The notes under the pieces are model-generated. The model searched no databases, had not been told where the DNA came from, and saw only the letters and a list, made by a program, of their open reading frames with translations. Below, one piece after another: positions 56,275-64,000 of a stretch of 64,000 nucleotides of DNA; positions within the stretch are counted from its first letter, which is position 1, and every line of letters begins with the position of its first letter. A program made the translations under genes and the position numbers. Where the stretch lies: NCBI GenBank assembly GCA_029880855.1, contig JAOUNS010000018.1, forward strand, positions 19,359 to 83,358, written 5' to 3'. Source of the stretch: Gammaproteobacteria bacterium. Its GTDB lineage: Bacteria > Pseudomonadota > Gammaproteobacteria > UBA6429 > Thiohalophilaceae.

Positions 56275-56526
56275 ATGTCTGAGCTTACTTTTAAGGATAT
56301 TTCTTATATCAGAGCGGCCTTGCAGTACCAGCTACAGGGGCTGGAACATGAGATTGCGGCGGATAATGCCGGTGAACTTGACCCGCCTCTGACGGATGAT
56401 GAGCGTGTGGATATGCAGGAAGATATTATTTATTACGACAGGCTGGTTTATATGTTTGAGAAAGCGGAAAAACAATCTGTTGAGTTGCGGGAAGTGCAGA
56501 GCATTGAACTGCCGGATAGAAAATAA
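56275..56526 (+). CDS. Small acidic hypothetical protein
   Basis: This 83-residue acidic protein begins at ATG 56275 (MSELTFKDISYIRAAL). Its helical pattern (ALQYQLQGLEHEIAADN, then DERVDMQEDIIYYDRLVYMFEKA) suggests two amphipathic helices; no domain is recognised. The ribosome binding site is weak, so the start may be further upstream. It is divergent from the 208-residue gene. Confidence 0.5.
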   Translation: MSELTFKDISYIRAALQYQLQGLEHEIAADNAGELDPPLTDDERVDMQEDIIYYDRLVYMFEKAEKQSVELREVQSIELPDRK

Positions 56527-56800
56527 TCGTCTTTGATGGCGTCCATTGTTCCCCTCAACATTGCCTGTTGATTCGCCACGACCTGTGGCTCACCCTGCGG
56601 ACAACCACCATAACGGTGTTCAAACTGTTTCTGTCAGTATTGTCCCTGTGGAAGAAGGATGGGCGGTTGGTCGCTTTTTGCGACAGATGTTTAACCTAAA
56701 AGCAGGCTGATTTTTTATTTGCTGCTATTCTTCATAAGCTAAAGAAATGTTGTTTATATAGCATTCGACTGATTGAACGGTTTACAGAGGCTGCCCGGCC

Positions 56801-57352
56801 ATGAAAAACACTATTTTATTACTCATCTTCTTCGGTTTCGTTACGCTGACAGGCCAGGCCTGTGCTGATAACGCCTGCAAGTATGGAAAGGAATTCGTCA
56901 AAGAACGAGATATCAAGGCAAAAGATATTTCTCATCAATATTGGAGATATAATCTCGATCCTGACAGCGGTGAACACTTTAAAACCCTGCATCTTTTCTA
57001 CACAAATGGCGACCAGGCGGTAATCGAGCATAAATATTGTTCGATGTATAATTTTGAGTTGGTATATTTTTTGGGCAAGTCCTCAAATCCATCGCTAGAT
57101 CAGATTGGCAGTATTGTTGGTGATCATGTCAATAAGTATTCATCTATGCTGAATCAATCTGCTGAGAAGATCAGTAATCGTGTTAAGTCGACATTGTCGG
57201 CACACAAGTTTTCTTCCAATAGTGCATTTAGCCGGGGGTTTGATGGAAATTTACCCGGCACAGAGTTATCCATCAGCTTTATGCCTTTCGACAACATTGG
57301 CAGCATGTATAGCGGTATTATTGGATTTTACCTGGGGGTTGGTGGTGAATAA
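56801..57352 (+). CDS. Secreted hypothetical protein
   Basis: This 183-residue protein has a signal peptide (MKNTILLLIFFGFVTLTGQACA, with an early cysteine pair) and a mature domain with three cysteines and several aromatic residues. No known family is recognised. It opens a small plus-strand run of secreted proteins with the next two genes. A TGCCCGGCC sequence before the ATG is only a weak binding site. Confidence 0.6.
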   Translation: MKNTILLLIFFGFVTLTGQACADNACKYGKEFVKERDIKAKDISHQYWRYNLDPDSGEHFKTLHLFYTNGDQAVIEHKYCSMYNFELVYFLGKSSNPSLDQIGSIVGDHVNKYSSMLNQSAEKISNRVKSTLSAHKFSSNSAFSRGFDGNLPGTELSISFMPFDNIGSMYSGIIGFYLGVGGE

Positions 57353-57413
57353 AATTCCCGGCTGGTTGCGATGTCCAGGATGAATTCATCTATATTATCC
57401 TTATCCACACTGA

Positions 57414-58082
57414 GTGAGTGTTCCCAATAATGGAAAACAGCCTGTGATACATAAACCCGGTACTTTGCTGATTATGATTTTATTCTGCTCTTGCCTTGCA
57501 CCGGCTGTGTATGCCGAGGGCGGTGGTTTCAGGATCAATTACAATGATTTCAACCTGTATCTTGAGTTTAACGATAACATTTCAGAACATAATGATGCTG
57601 TGACCGGTATGGGGTATATCAGGGAACCGGCCGGGATTTTTTTCGATATTCTGAGTCTTATTCAGGCCAACCGGGAAGTCATCGCAAAATCCAGGCAGCA
57701 TATTGTGATTTATCCTGATAATGAAAATGGTTCGATATCTATTGATGTGTCACAACAGGGTGATCAGGCTTCCACTCAAATTCTGGATTTGCAAAATCAG
57801 AAGCACTTTGATGCAGCGATGATATTAAAGCATGTTTGCAAAGCCATGAAACTGGAAAAGTGTCAACCGGCGGAGGCCACCTGGATATATGTGAGTGAAA
57901 AACCACTGGTCGGTTTTCAGTCTGATATGATCGAGTTTGGTTGTTTTCCCTGCAACAATGCTATTATTTATACGTTGACAGACCATTTGGTTGCCACCGA
58001 TCCCGGTGACAAGTTGCCCAGATTGAAAAAAACAATCATTGACCGAAAATCAATCAACAACTATTTTACCAAAGTAGACTAA
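57414..58082 (+). CDS. Secreted hypothetical protein
   Basis: This protein of up to 222 residues has a hydrophobic signal segment (LLIMILFCSCLAPAVYAEG). The mature part has four cysteines, two in GCFPC, and no recognised domain. The start is uncertain: the GTG at 57414 has no good binding site, and the GTG at 57444 has GGAAAA upstream. It follows the preceding secreted protein gene by about 60 bases and precedes the LprI-like gene by five. Confidence 0.55.
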   Translation: MSVPNNGKQPVIHKPGTLLIMILFCSCLAPAVYAEGGGFRINYNDFNLYLEFNDNISEHNDAVTGMGYIREPAGIFFDILSLIQANREVIAKSRQHIVIYPDNENGSISIDVSQQGDQASTQILDLQNQKHFDAAMILKHVCKAMKLEKCQPAEATWIYVSEKPLVGFQSDMIEFGCFPCNNAIIYTLTDHLVATDPGDKLPRLKKTIIDRKSINNYFTKVD

Positions 58083-58087
58083 TCATC

Positions 58088-58903
58088 ATGAACAGGTTTC
58101 CCCTTACCCGTTTTATCCCGCCTTTATCTGCCTGTCTTGTTCTGTTGTTGGGCGTTAATGCCGGTCACGCTGCCGGTAATATGCTTATCGGTCAATGGCT
58201 GGTGACCGGCGTAAAGACCAATACCAGTACCATGCGTACCACACGTTATCACTATGATGATGCCCGTTTGTTTGGCCGTGTGTTCAATTTTTCCACTGAC
58301 CGTATTTCGGATAATACGCCGGAAAATGAAACATGTACCTCGCCGGTCTTGAAACATTCCCGGATGCAGGCGGCTGAGTTGTGGGGCAAGAGTATGGCGG
58401 TCACCTTTGATGATCCCCCTCCTTCCCCAACACACTATGAATTGCCTGTTGCTCATCATTCCAGTGTTGATGTGATCTTTATTACTTGTAAAGAAGGCTT
58501 GTACGGTGGTTCGCTGGGGATGCCCAAGGGGATAGAAGGTGCCTGGTTGTTGCGTCTTGGCGACAATCAACTCGCTTTGCGCTGGTATGACGAGACTATT
58601 CTGGTATTGACGAAAGTCACGCCGGCGCAAAAGCCGGCGGCTTCGTTTAATTGTGCGAAGGCCGGTACAGAAACAGAGAAGGCGATTTGCGGTTCGATTG
58701 CTCTCGCCGCTTATGACAGGAGCTTGGCCGGGGCATATAAGCTGAGACTGGATTTTTTGAAAGAAGAAGGTGAGGCGGGACCGCTGCAACAATTTAAGCA
58801 GGCGCAAAAGGCGTGGCTGGCCAAAAGGGATGCGTGCAGGTCTGATGCTGAATGTCTGGAAAAGAGTATGCAGGATCGTTTGAATGAGTTGTTAGAGAGG
58901 TAG
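58088..58903 (+). CDS. Secreted protein with LprI-like domain
   Basis: This 271-residue protein has a signal peptide (cleavage near AGHAAG) and a unique N-terminal domain of about 160 residues, then an LprI-like (DUF1311) C-terminal domain (about 194-271) with the family's conserved cysteines: FNCAKAGTETEKAICG and KRDACRSDAECLEKSM. LprI of Mycobacterium inhibits lysozyme; here the role is unknown. Five bases separate it from the previous gene, suggesting one operon. Confidence 0.75.
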   Translation: MNRFPLTRFIPPLSACLVLLLGVNAGHAAGNMLIGQWLVTGVKTNTSTMRTTRYHYDDARLFGRVFNFSTDRISDNTPENETCTSPVLKHSRMQAAELWGKSMAVTFDDPPPSPTHYELPVAHHSSVDVIFITCKEGLYGGSLGMPKGIEGAWLLRLGDNQLALRWYDETILVLTKVTPAQKPAASFNCAKAGTETEKAICGSIALAAYDRSLAGAYKLRLDFLKEEGEAGPLQQFKQAQKAWLAKRDACRSDAECLEKSMQDRLNELLER

Positions 58904-58925
58904 TGTATTTAGATCACCGCCGCCT

Positions 58926-59028
58926 CACCCTTCGACAGGCTCAGGGTGAACGGGATGTGAGGTTATCCGTTCCATCCTTCCCAAGCCTGCTGAATGCCGT
59001 TCGCCCTGAGCCTGTCGAAGGGTGAACG
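58926..59028. repeat. Inverted pair of dispersed repeats
   Basis: Two copies of one element face each other: CACCCTTCGACAGGCTCAGG from 58926 and its inverse CCTGAGCCTGTCGAAGGGTG ending at 59024. Each is itself imperfectly palindromic. The pair could form a long stem between two convergent genes. Related copies lie at 45904-45980. Confidence 0.75.
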
Positions 59029-59041
59029 GGATGTCAGGTGC

Positions 59042-60100
59042 CTATTGCCCGGTTGCATTGTGTATGCTGACAGCCGGGTGGTTTTTTTGGTATTTACCGT
59101 TGATCAGCAGTGTTTCCACGCTATATCCATCGCCGTTAATGTGTGCAATTTTTAATGACAGATCATCGATGCCGTCCTTGTTTTGATCTTTAAGTTGGTA
59201 GTCAATCAATATCGGGGTGGCGATCTGTTCGTATGCTTTACCGGTCCAGCCACTGTAAGCCAGGTAGTGGTTGTGCCGATTTTTCCATGCTACACGCAGG
59301 ACGTAAGTGTTTTTTGCTGCATTGGCTGTCAGCAGGATGTTTTCTATTTGACTGTTTGTTGTGGCGGGCAGCAGCAGCATGACTTCAGGTTGCAAATCCA
59401 TTTTTGGCAGGTTTGTGGTTCTGAACTTTTCAAACGATAAATTCAGGACTTTCAGGTCCTGTATGGTTATGTTGTTGTTCGGGTTATTTTGCAGAAGGCC
59501 AAGAAACGGCTGTATAAAGATACCGTGGGTCTTTACAGGTTTATCCGATACGTTTGCGCTAAAGACCAGATCCAGCGGGGTGGCCCAACCGCGGTGTGAA
59601 GCGGACTTTATTTCCAGTTCCGGTAATTCATAGGGTGACAGGTCGGCGGGGAGCAGGTTACCCCGTCCCTGAGTCTCGAGTATCGCCGGGTTCACATGAA
59701 AGGTTTGGCCTGTTGCCCCGAGCAGTTTCCAGTCTTGCCGGGATTCAATTGTCTGCCAATGATGTTCGCCGTTTGCCAACTGTTCTGTTGACTGTTTTGT
59801 CAGTTCAATTCGTTTCTCACGCTGCCCGACTTTAACAAGTCCCAGTGCCTTGACATCACCATTAATCCAGGCGGTTTGACCATTCACCGCCATGATCTGA
59901 AACCAGTTGTTCCCTTTTTGAGCGATGATGATTGCCGGGTTGGCTTTTATGGTCACTTTCTTGCTGTTGCCCGGATGACGATAGAATGTATATTCATCCG
60001 TTGCGATGATTTTACCCGCTTGATCGGTTGCATTGGCACAACTGGTGACGAATAACACACCCAACAATGCAGAAAGCAGTGACAAGGATAATCCAGTCAT
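59042..60100 (-). CDS. Lipoprotein of unknown function with SH3-like segment
   Basis: This protein of about 352 residues has a signal peptide ending in a possible lipobox (VTSC). Residues about 30-85 (EYTFYRHPGNSKKVTIKAN and GNNWFQIMAVNGQTAWI) resemble a bacterial SH3-like domain. A calcium-type loop DQNKDGIDDLS occurs near the end. I do not recognise the rest. It is convergent with the LprI-like gene, with the inverted repeats between them. The ATG at 60100 is preferred over 60133. Confidence 0.6.
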   Translation of the reverse strand: MTGLSLSLLSALLGVLFVTSCANATDQAGKIIATDEYTFYRHPGNSKKVTIKANPAIIIAQKGNNWFQIMAVNGQTAWINGDVKALGLVKVGQREKRIELTKQSTEQLANGEHHWQTIESRQDWKLLGATGQTFHVNPAILETQGRGNLLPADLSPYELPELEIKSASHRGWATPLDLVFSANVSDKPVKTHGIFIQPFLGLLQNNPNNNITIQDLKVLNLSFEKFRTTNLPKMDLQPEVMLLLPATTNSQIENILLTANAAKNTYVLRVAWKNRHNHYLAYSGWTGKAYEQIATPILIDYQLKDQNKDGIDDLSLKIAHINGDGYSVETLLINGKYQKNHPAVSIHNATGQ

Positions 60101-60288
60101 AATCCTACCCCGGCTTGCGATCAAGTTCAGCATCGGTATTCCAGCCGTTTTTTCTTAATTCGGTCTCTGAATGGCCAATCAATTCCATCTCATCCTGTGA
60201 AGTTGATAAAAAGCAGGTTAATTGAATCCCCGCCCTGTGGGTGGAGGAAATATATCCAGCGAAATATTGTTATTGCCCCCAGTATCTT

Positions 60289-60729
60289 TCATTGCGGGGT
60301 ATCTGCCTGTAACGGCACATAGTTGATGTTAATTTCTTTTTTTGTTTTGTCCCAGTCTATTTCAATGCGCAATTTATCTTCTTCGGAGTGGAGGGCATAG
60401 CTCCACCAGCTGTTGGCCTTGAGCAGTTGTGCGTATAGCTCGTGGTAGTAACTTGTTGTTGCCGATGTTTGTGGATCATAGGTCAACTTGACGTAAAAGA
60501 CCGGGTAGGTTTTGTTTTTGAGTAATACGACTTTGTTGATCTGAATTTTATGCCGGGCAAAAACTTTTTTCACCGGGTGGTGCCAGTTGGCGATATCGGT
60601 GATCACGGTTGGTGTTTCGTTGTCCGCCTGTACAACAGGTGCATTAACTGACATGGTTATCAACATGACGGCGCAAATTGTTATCCAGCCTTGTTTGATT
60701 TTGTTTGTAGATGGTCTTGAACCGGGCAT
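60289..60729 (-). CDS. Secreted hypothetical protein
   Basis: This protein of about 146 residues has a signal peptide (ITICAVMLITMSVNAPVVQA) and a small beta-rich mature part with no cysteines. The family is not recognised. The ATG at 60729 has GAGG 8 bases upstream; the longer start at 60771 would overlap the flavoprotein gene. It follows that gene by about 20 bases and is probably co-transcribed. Confidence 0.6.
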   Translation of the reverse strand: MPGSRPSTNKIKQGWITICAVMLITMSVNAPVVQADNETPTVITDIANWHHPVKKVFARHKIQINKVVLLKNKTYPVFYVKLTYDPQTSATTSYYHELYAQLLKANSWWSYALHSEEDKLRIEIDWDKTKKEININYVPLQADTPQ

Positions 60730-60749
60730 TGTCTTGGCCTCTTGTACAA

Positions 60750-61997
60750 TTAACTGTTTTTCTTCATCCACTCCACCACCCCCTGCCCTGCCACATAACC
60801 GCTTGCGATGCAGGCCGTGAGCAGGTAGCCGCCGGTGGGGGCATCCCAGTCGAGCATTTCTCCGGCGCAGAAGGTGCCGGGCTGTTGTTTGAGCATGAGG
60901 TATTGGTCCAGGGCGTCGAAGGCGATGCCGCCTGAGGTGCTGATGGCTTCGTCCATGGGGCGCGGGCGTTGGCAGGTGACAGGCAGTGCCTTGAGTGTTT
61001 GCGCCAGTTGTTGGGGGTTGTTGAGTGTGGTCTTGTCGGTGGTTTCATAAATGAGCGCGGTTTTGATGCCGCTGATGCCGAGTGTGCGGCGCAAGTGTTC
61101 GCTGAGGGAGCGTTTGCCGCGGGGTTGGCTCAGTTTTGCGATGATCTGTGCTGTGTCGAGATCTGGCAGGAGATCGAGATAGAGGGTTGCGCTGCCGTGT
61201 TGTTCGATGAGCCGGACGATGGCCGAGGCAAAGGGATAGATGAGGCTGCCTTCGATGCCATAACGGCTGATCACAAACTCGCCCTGCTTTTCTTGTCGTG
61301 TGCCGTGTTGATCGGTGAATGCGACCATCACCGATTTGACCGGTTGTCCGGCATGGCGGCTTTGCATGTGGTCGGACCAGTTGACCTCGAAGCCGCAGTT
61401 GGCGGGTTTGAGTGGGGTGATCGGGATGCCCTGTGCGGTCAGTATGTCGACCCAGGCGCCGGTGGAACCCAGGCGTGCCCAACTGCCGCCACCCAGGGCC
61501 AGTACGGTTGCAGCTGATCGCATGGTGGTTTCGCCGTTCGGTGTCATAAAGCGCAGTGTGCCGTCATTGGCAAAGCCCAGCCATTGATGACGCATGTGAA
61601 AGCGCACGCCTTGTGTGCGCAGGCGATGTAACCAGCGGCGTAATAATGGGGCGGCTTTCATCTCTTCAGGGAAGACGCGCCCGGAGCTGCCGACGAAGGT
61701 GTTGATGCCCAGTGCATGTACCCAGTCGCGCAATTGTTGCGGTGTGAATGCCTGCAGGAGGGGTTCGATATGTGTGCGACTTTCCCCATAACGCTGGAGA
61801 AAGTCCGGCAAGGCGTCGGCATGGGTGATATTCAGGCCGCTCTTGCCCGCCATGAGAAATTTGCGTCCCACTGAGGGCATGGCATCGTAGAGATCAACCG
61901 CGATGCCCTGTTGGCTGATGACCTCGGCGGCCATGAGTCCGGCAGGCCCGCCGCCGATGATGGCGACCGGGAGTGAAGTGGTGATGGGCATGGTCAT
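60750..61997 (-). CDS. HI0933-like flavoprotein (TIGR03862 type)
   Basis: This 415-residue protein has an N-terminal FAD-binding Rossmann fold (VAIIGGGPAGLMAAEV, about 11-26) and the family segments GRKFLMAGKSGLNITH (about 45-60) and GVRFHMRHQWLGF, then a C-terminal FAD-contact FCAGEMLDWDAPTGGY. It belongs to the HI0933/BaiN group of NAD(P)/FAD-dependent oxidoreductases, whose substrate is unknown for most members. The TIGR03862 assignment is from memory of the family pattern. Confidence 0.85.
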   Translation of the reverse strand: MTMPITTSLPVAIIGGGPAGLMAAEVISQQGIAVDLYDAMPSVGRKFLMAGKSGLNITHADALPDFLQRYGESRTHIEPLLQAFTPQQLRDWVHALGINTFVGSSGRVFPEEMKAAPLLRRWLHRLRTQGVRFHMRHQWLGFANDGTLRFMTPNGETTMRSAATVLALGGGSWARLGSTGAWVDILTAQGIPITPLKPANCGFEVNWSDHMQSRHAGQPVKSVMVAFTDQHGTRQEKQGEFVISRYGIEGSLIYPFASAIVRLIEQHGSATLYLDLLPDLDTAQIIAKLSQPRGKRSLSEHLRRTLGISGIKTALIYETTDKTTLNNPQQLAQTLKALPVTCQRPRPMDEAISTSGGIAFDALDQYLMLKQQPGTFCAGEMLDWDAPTGGYLLTACIASGYVAGQGVVEWMKKNS

Positions 61998-62084
61998 GTT
62001 ATTCGTTTGGGAGCGCGCTGGATAATGTTGCCGGCGCGTCAGATGAACTGAATACCCGCCGGATGATTAACGCAAGACAGTATG

Positions 62085-62615
62085 TCATGCCGGTGTTCCT
62101 CCACACAGTTTCCATAACTCGATGAGATAGGCCACATCATAGTCGGCGCGGTGCTGGATTTTGACTTTATCTCTGGCGATGCGTTTGCTGTTTTCGATGT
62201 GGTCGATGATGTCGTCCTGTTCTTCCAGAGTGAGGGAGAGTTCGGCAATCAACAGTTCGTGGATGTCCCTGATCTGGAATTGGGGCTGTGGCAGTTGTCC
62301 CCCTTCGAACAGGGTGTAGAGCCAGTAGCCATCAAAGCGCGGGGCATCGGAGTAGACGATTTTGTTGTTCAGTCCGGCATAGACCTTTTCGCAAACCTCG
62401 GCCGGTGGCAGGCCCTTGTTGAGCAGTTCATGGCGGGGAATACCGTGGACTTCCTGGGCGACAACACTCCAGTCGGTCCATGCCGGTACGGCTGCCGGTG
62501 AGATGAGACAGCTGGTGATGTTGTCCGTGTTGCTGCCCCAGGCGATTTCGATGGGCCAGGAATCGTGCGAAAGGCTGGATGCTTCAAAGTCGATGAAATA
62601 GGGTGTGTCATGCAT
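62085..62615 (-). CDS. DEDD 3'-5' exonuclease-like protein
   Basis: This 176-residue protein has the three exonuclease motifs in the right order: FIDFEASSL (about 7-15; Asp9, Glu11), SDAPRFDGYWL (about 88-98) and HRADYDVAYLIELW (about 155-168; Asp). This fits the DnaQ/RNase T fold. It is shorter than most and may be an uncharacterised RNA or DNA exonuclease. The second motif is a divergent form. It stands alone. Confidence 0.7.
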   Translation of the reverse strand: MHDTPYFIDFEASSLSHDSWPIEIAWGSNTDNITSCLISPAAVPAWTDWSVVAQEVHGIPRHELLNKGLPPAEVCEKVYAGLNNKIVYSDAPRFDGYWLYTLFEGGQLPQPQFQIRDIHELLIAELSLTLEEQDDIIDHIENSKRIARDKVKIQHRADYDVAYLIELWKLCGGTPA

Positions 62616-62658
62616 GGTGCAAGTATAACCCGTTCGGCATGTTTCGCCCGATTTTTCT

Positions 62659-63588
62659 TCAGGGAGCGATCAACTGGACTTTTTTATCCGGCAAACAGCC
62701 TTGCAACCGCTTTACCGTTGACGCGATTCGCTGCTTGTCACTGCTCGCCATGGCCAGTATGGCCTTGCTCTTGATGGACGGTACGTGTTGTTTGGGGTCG
62801 AGGATAAGCGTCATGCCCTCCAGACAGTCAATATATTTTGTTTGATACTCTGCCGCTGCAGTGATGCTGTTGAAGGGATGAATCGCAACATAGTATAACG
62901 GTATCGCGGTGGAATTCTGTTTACGAAGTTTTTTGTCTGCCGGATCATACTGCCATGTACTGACTTTGTGACTGTCATACATTTCATCACCGGCCATGCC
63001 TCCTGCCTGAACTCCGCTGAAATGCCGAATCAATTCTGTACCATTCGAAATTCGATGCAGCGTAACGGTGGACCAGGTCGGCCCGTTTCCTTCTTCTTTC
63101 GACCAGAGATGTTGAAGTTTGTCATTGCTGCTCATGTAGAGGTCATGCCGGCGTTTGGTATGTTCAACACCGGTGGACTGTATAACCAGCAGTCCCTCCG
63201 TGTTTTCATCGAGGCGAACTGTACGGGTAATGAGGGTGACATAATCATTTTCGGTGCCCACAATGACATAATCGTATTGGCTTTCCTTTTCCAGGGGATC
63301 ACCGATCCCGTACCATTGCCCCGCCTTGTCGCTGGAGAACTCATCACTGCCGGCCGTCCAGTCCAGCTGTTTTGTATCGAGTATGCGCTGTTGTTCCAGC
63401 AATTGAATATCAATCTTGCATATTGATGTTTGACACGGATTTACCTGGAGTCGATATGTCCGGTGTTTGTTTATTAATGAGGGGATGACCTCCGGCACAC
63501 CGCCGCCTTTGTGGGGTTGCCCCGCCTGGGCTGCCGTCAATGCAAGGAACAGGCTCAGAGACGTCAGGCATTGTGCGATGTACGACAT
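62659..63588 (-). CDS. Secreted hypothetical protein
   Basis: This 309-residue protein has a signal peptide (MSYIAQCLTSLSLFLALTAAQA) and a mature part with four cysteines, two in NPCQTSIC, and many beta strands. No known domain is recognised. Its promoter region runs into the tandem repeat at the window end. An AAGGACT-like sequence upstream of the ATG gives weak ribosome binding. Confidence 0.6.
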   Translation of the reverse strand: MSYIAQCLTSLSLFLALTAAQAGQPHKGGGVPEVIPSLINKHRTYRLQVNPCQTSICKIDIQLLEQQRILDTKQLDWTAGSDEFSSDKAGQWYGIGDPLEKESQYDYVIVGTENDYVTLITRTVRLDENTEGLLVIQSTGVEHTKRRHDLYMSSNDKLQHLWSKEEGNGPTWSTVTLHRISNGTELIRHFSGVQAGGMAGDEMYDSHKVSTWQYDPADKKLRKQNSTAIPLYYVAIHPFNSITAAAEYQTKYIDCLEGMTLILDPKQHVPSIKSKAILAMASSDKQRIASTVKRLQGCLPDKKVQLIAP

Positions 63589-63639
63589 AAAATAGTCCTT
63601 AATATATAAACCTGAAAATTATAGTTAACTATTAGAAGT

Positions 63640-64000
63640 GGTCGCAAAATATCACGAGCGCAGGTGATACAAGGCAAATTTGAACGAAAAACAGCGTTTT
63701 GTACAGGGATTGTACTTATTTCGCGAAGCCCATGGATGGGCGAGAGCGAAGCTTGTACAGGGATTGTACTTATTTCGCGAAGCCCATGGATGGGCGAGAG
63801 CGAAGCTTGTACAGGGATTGTACTTATTTCGCGAAGCCCATGGATGGGCGAGAGCGAAGCTTGTACAGGGATTGTACTTATTTCGCGAAGCCCATGGATG
63901 GGCGAGAGCGAAGCTTGTACAGGGATTGTACTTATTTCGCGAAGCCCATGGATGGGCGAGAGCGAAGCTTGTACAGGGATTGTACTTATTTCGCGAAGCC
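63640..64000. repeat. Tandem array of a 54-base unit, cut by window edge
   Basis: After a 60-base lead-in (63640-63699), a 54-base unit repeats without visible change at 63701, 63755, 63809, 63863, 63917 and 63971, the last cut by the window edge. The unit contains three inverted motifs: GTACAGGGATTGTAC, TTCGCGAA and GCCCATGGATGGGC. Five of the six reading frames are open through the array, so an open frame is not evidence of coding. There are no spacers, so it is not a CRISPR array. Confidence 0.9.

Noticed and set aside
63700..64000. Tandem array read as CRISPR or as coding repeats
   Set aside because: There are no unique spacers between units, so it is not CRISPR. Five of six frames are open, so an open frame does not indicate a protein.

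Overview
The window looks like part of the chromosome of a free-living gammaproteobacterium. The signs are a CpxR/CpxA-type envelope stress system, YdbH-YnbE-YdbL, YbaN, YbiT-type ABC-F, RoxA/YcfD, DbpA, HscC and a monomeric NADP isocitrate dehydrogenase. A secreted delta-class carbonic anhydrase and a PEP-CTERM protein suggest an aquatic or sediment lineage, possibly a chemolithoautotroph, but the genus cannot be read from this window. I see no rRNA, tRNA, integrase, transposase or CRISPR array.

Layout. 1-4.1 kb: an unknown protein cut by the window edge, then a divergent stress locus of two Spy/CpxP-like proteins, a CpxR-like regulator and a CpxA-like kinase, headed by three GTTAC repeats with a 10-base period that match the CpxR box. 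4.1-9.8 kb: transporters (AEC, TauE/SafE) and small envelope or unknown proteins. 10.2-11.6 kb: an 84-residue protein whose paralogue lies at 34.9 kb, and the carbonic anhydrase. 11.6-24.1 kb, almost all minus strand: a cysteine-cluster protein, a DUF457 membrane hydrolase, icd, ydbH-ynbE-ydbL, msrA, an hscC chaperone coupled to a membrane-bound J-domain/RDD protein, and a metallo-beta-lactamase-fold enzyme. 24.3-32.4 kb: mixed small genes including bcp, an HTH/nucleotidyltransferase pair resembling a toxin-antitoxin module, an SMR exporter, a CbiM-like permease and a radical SAM enzyme.

32.5-38.8 kb is an RNA-metabolism and cold-response cluster: an RRM protein and a cold shock protein (whose leader can pair perfectly with its own ribosome binding site), then divergently a DEAD-box helicase, the 84-residue paralogue and an NYN-domain protein, followed by an ornithine/lysine decarboxylase with a long leader and DbpA. 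38.8-45.8 kb: a PEP-CTERM protein, GNAT, RoxA, YbiT, a secreted protein made of seven two-cysteine repeats, and a second metallo-beta-lactamase-fold enzyme.

46.1-56.5 kb is the accessory region. Six same-strand genes encode a Fic protein, a type III restriction-modification system (Mod, Res), two proteins with nuclease-like PD-(D/E)XK signatures and a DUF429 RNase-H-fold protein, followed by small unknown genes. Copies of a short dispersed repeat lie just outside this region, at 45.9 kb and 58.9-59.0 kb. 56.8-63.6 kb holds a run of secreted proteins of unknown function (one with an LprI-like domain), a flavoprotein and a DEDD-exonuclease-like protein. The window ends inside a perfect tandem array of a 54-base unit.

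All functions come from reading motifs and recalling families; no database search was possible.
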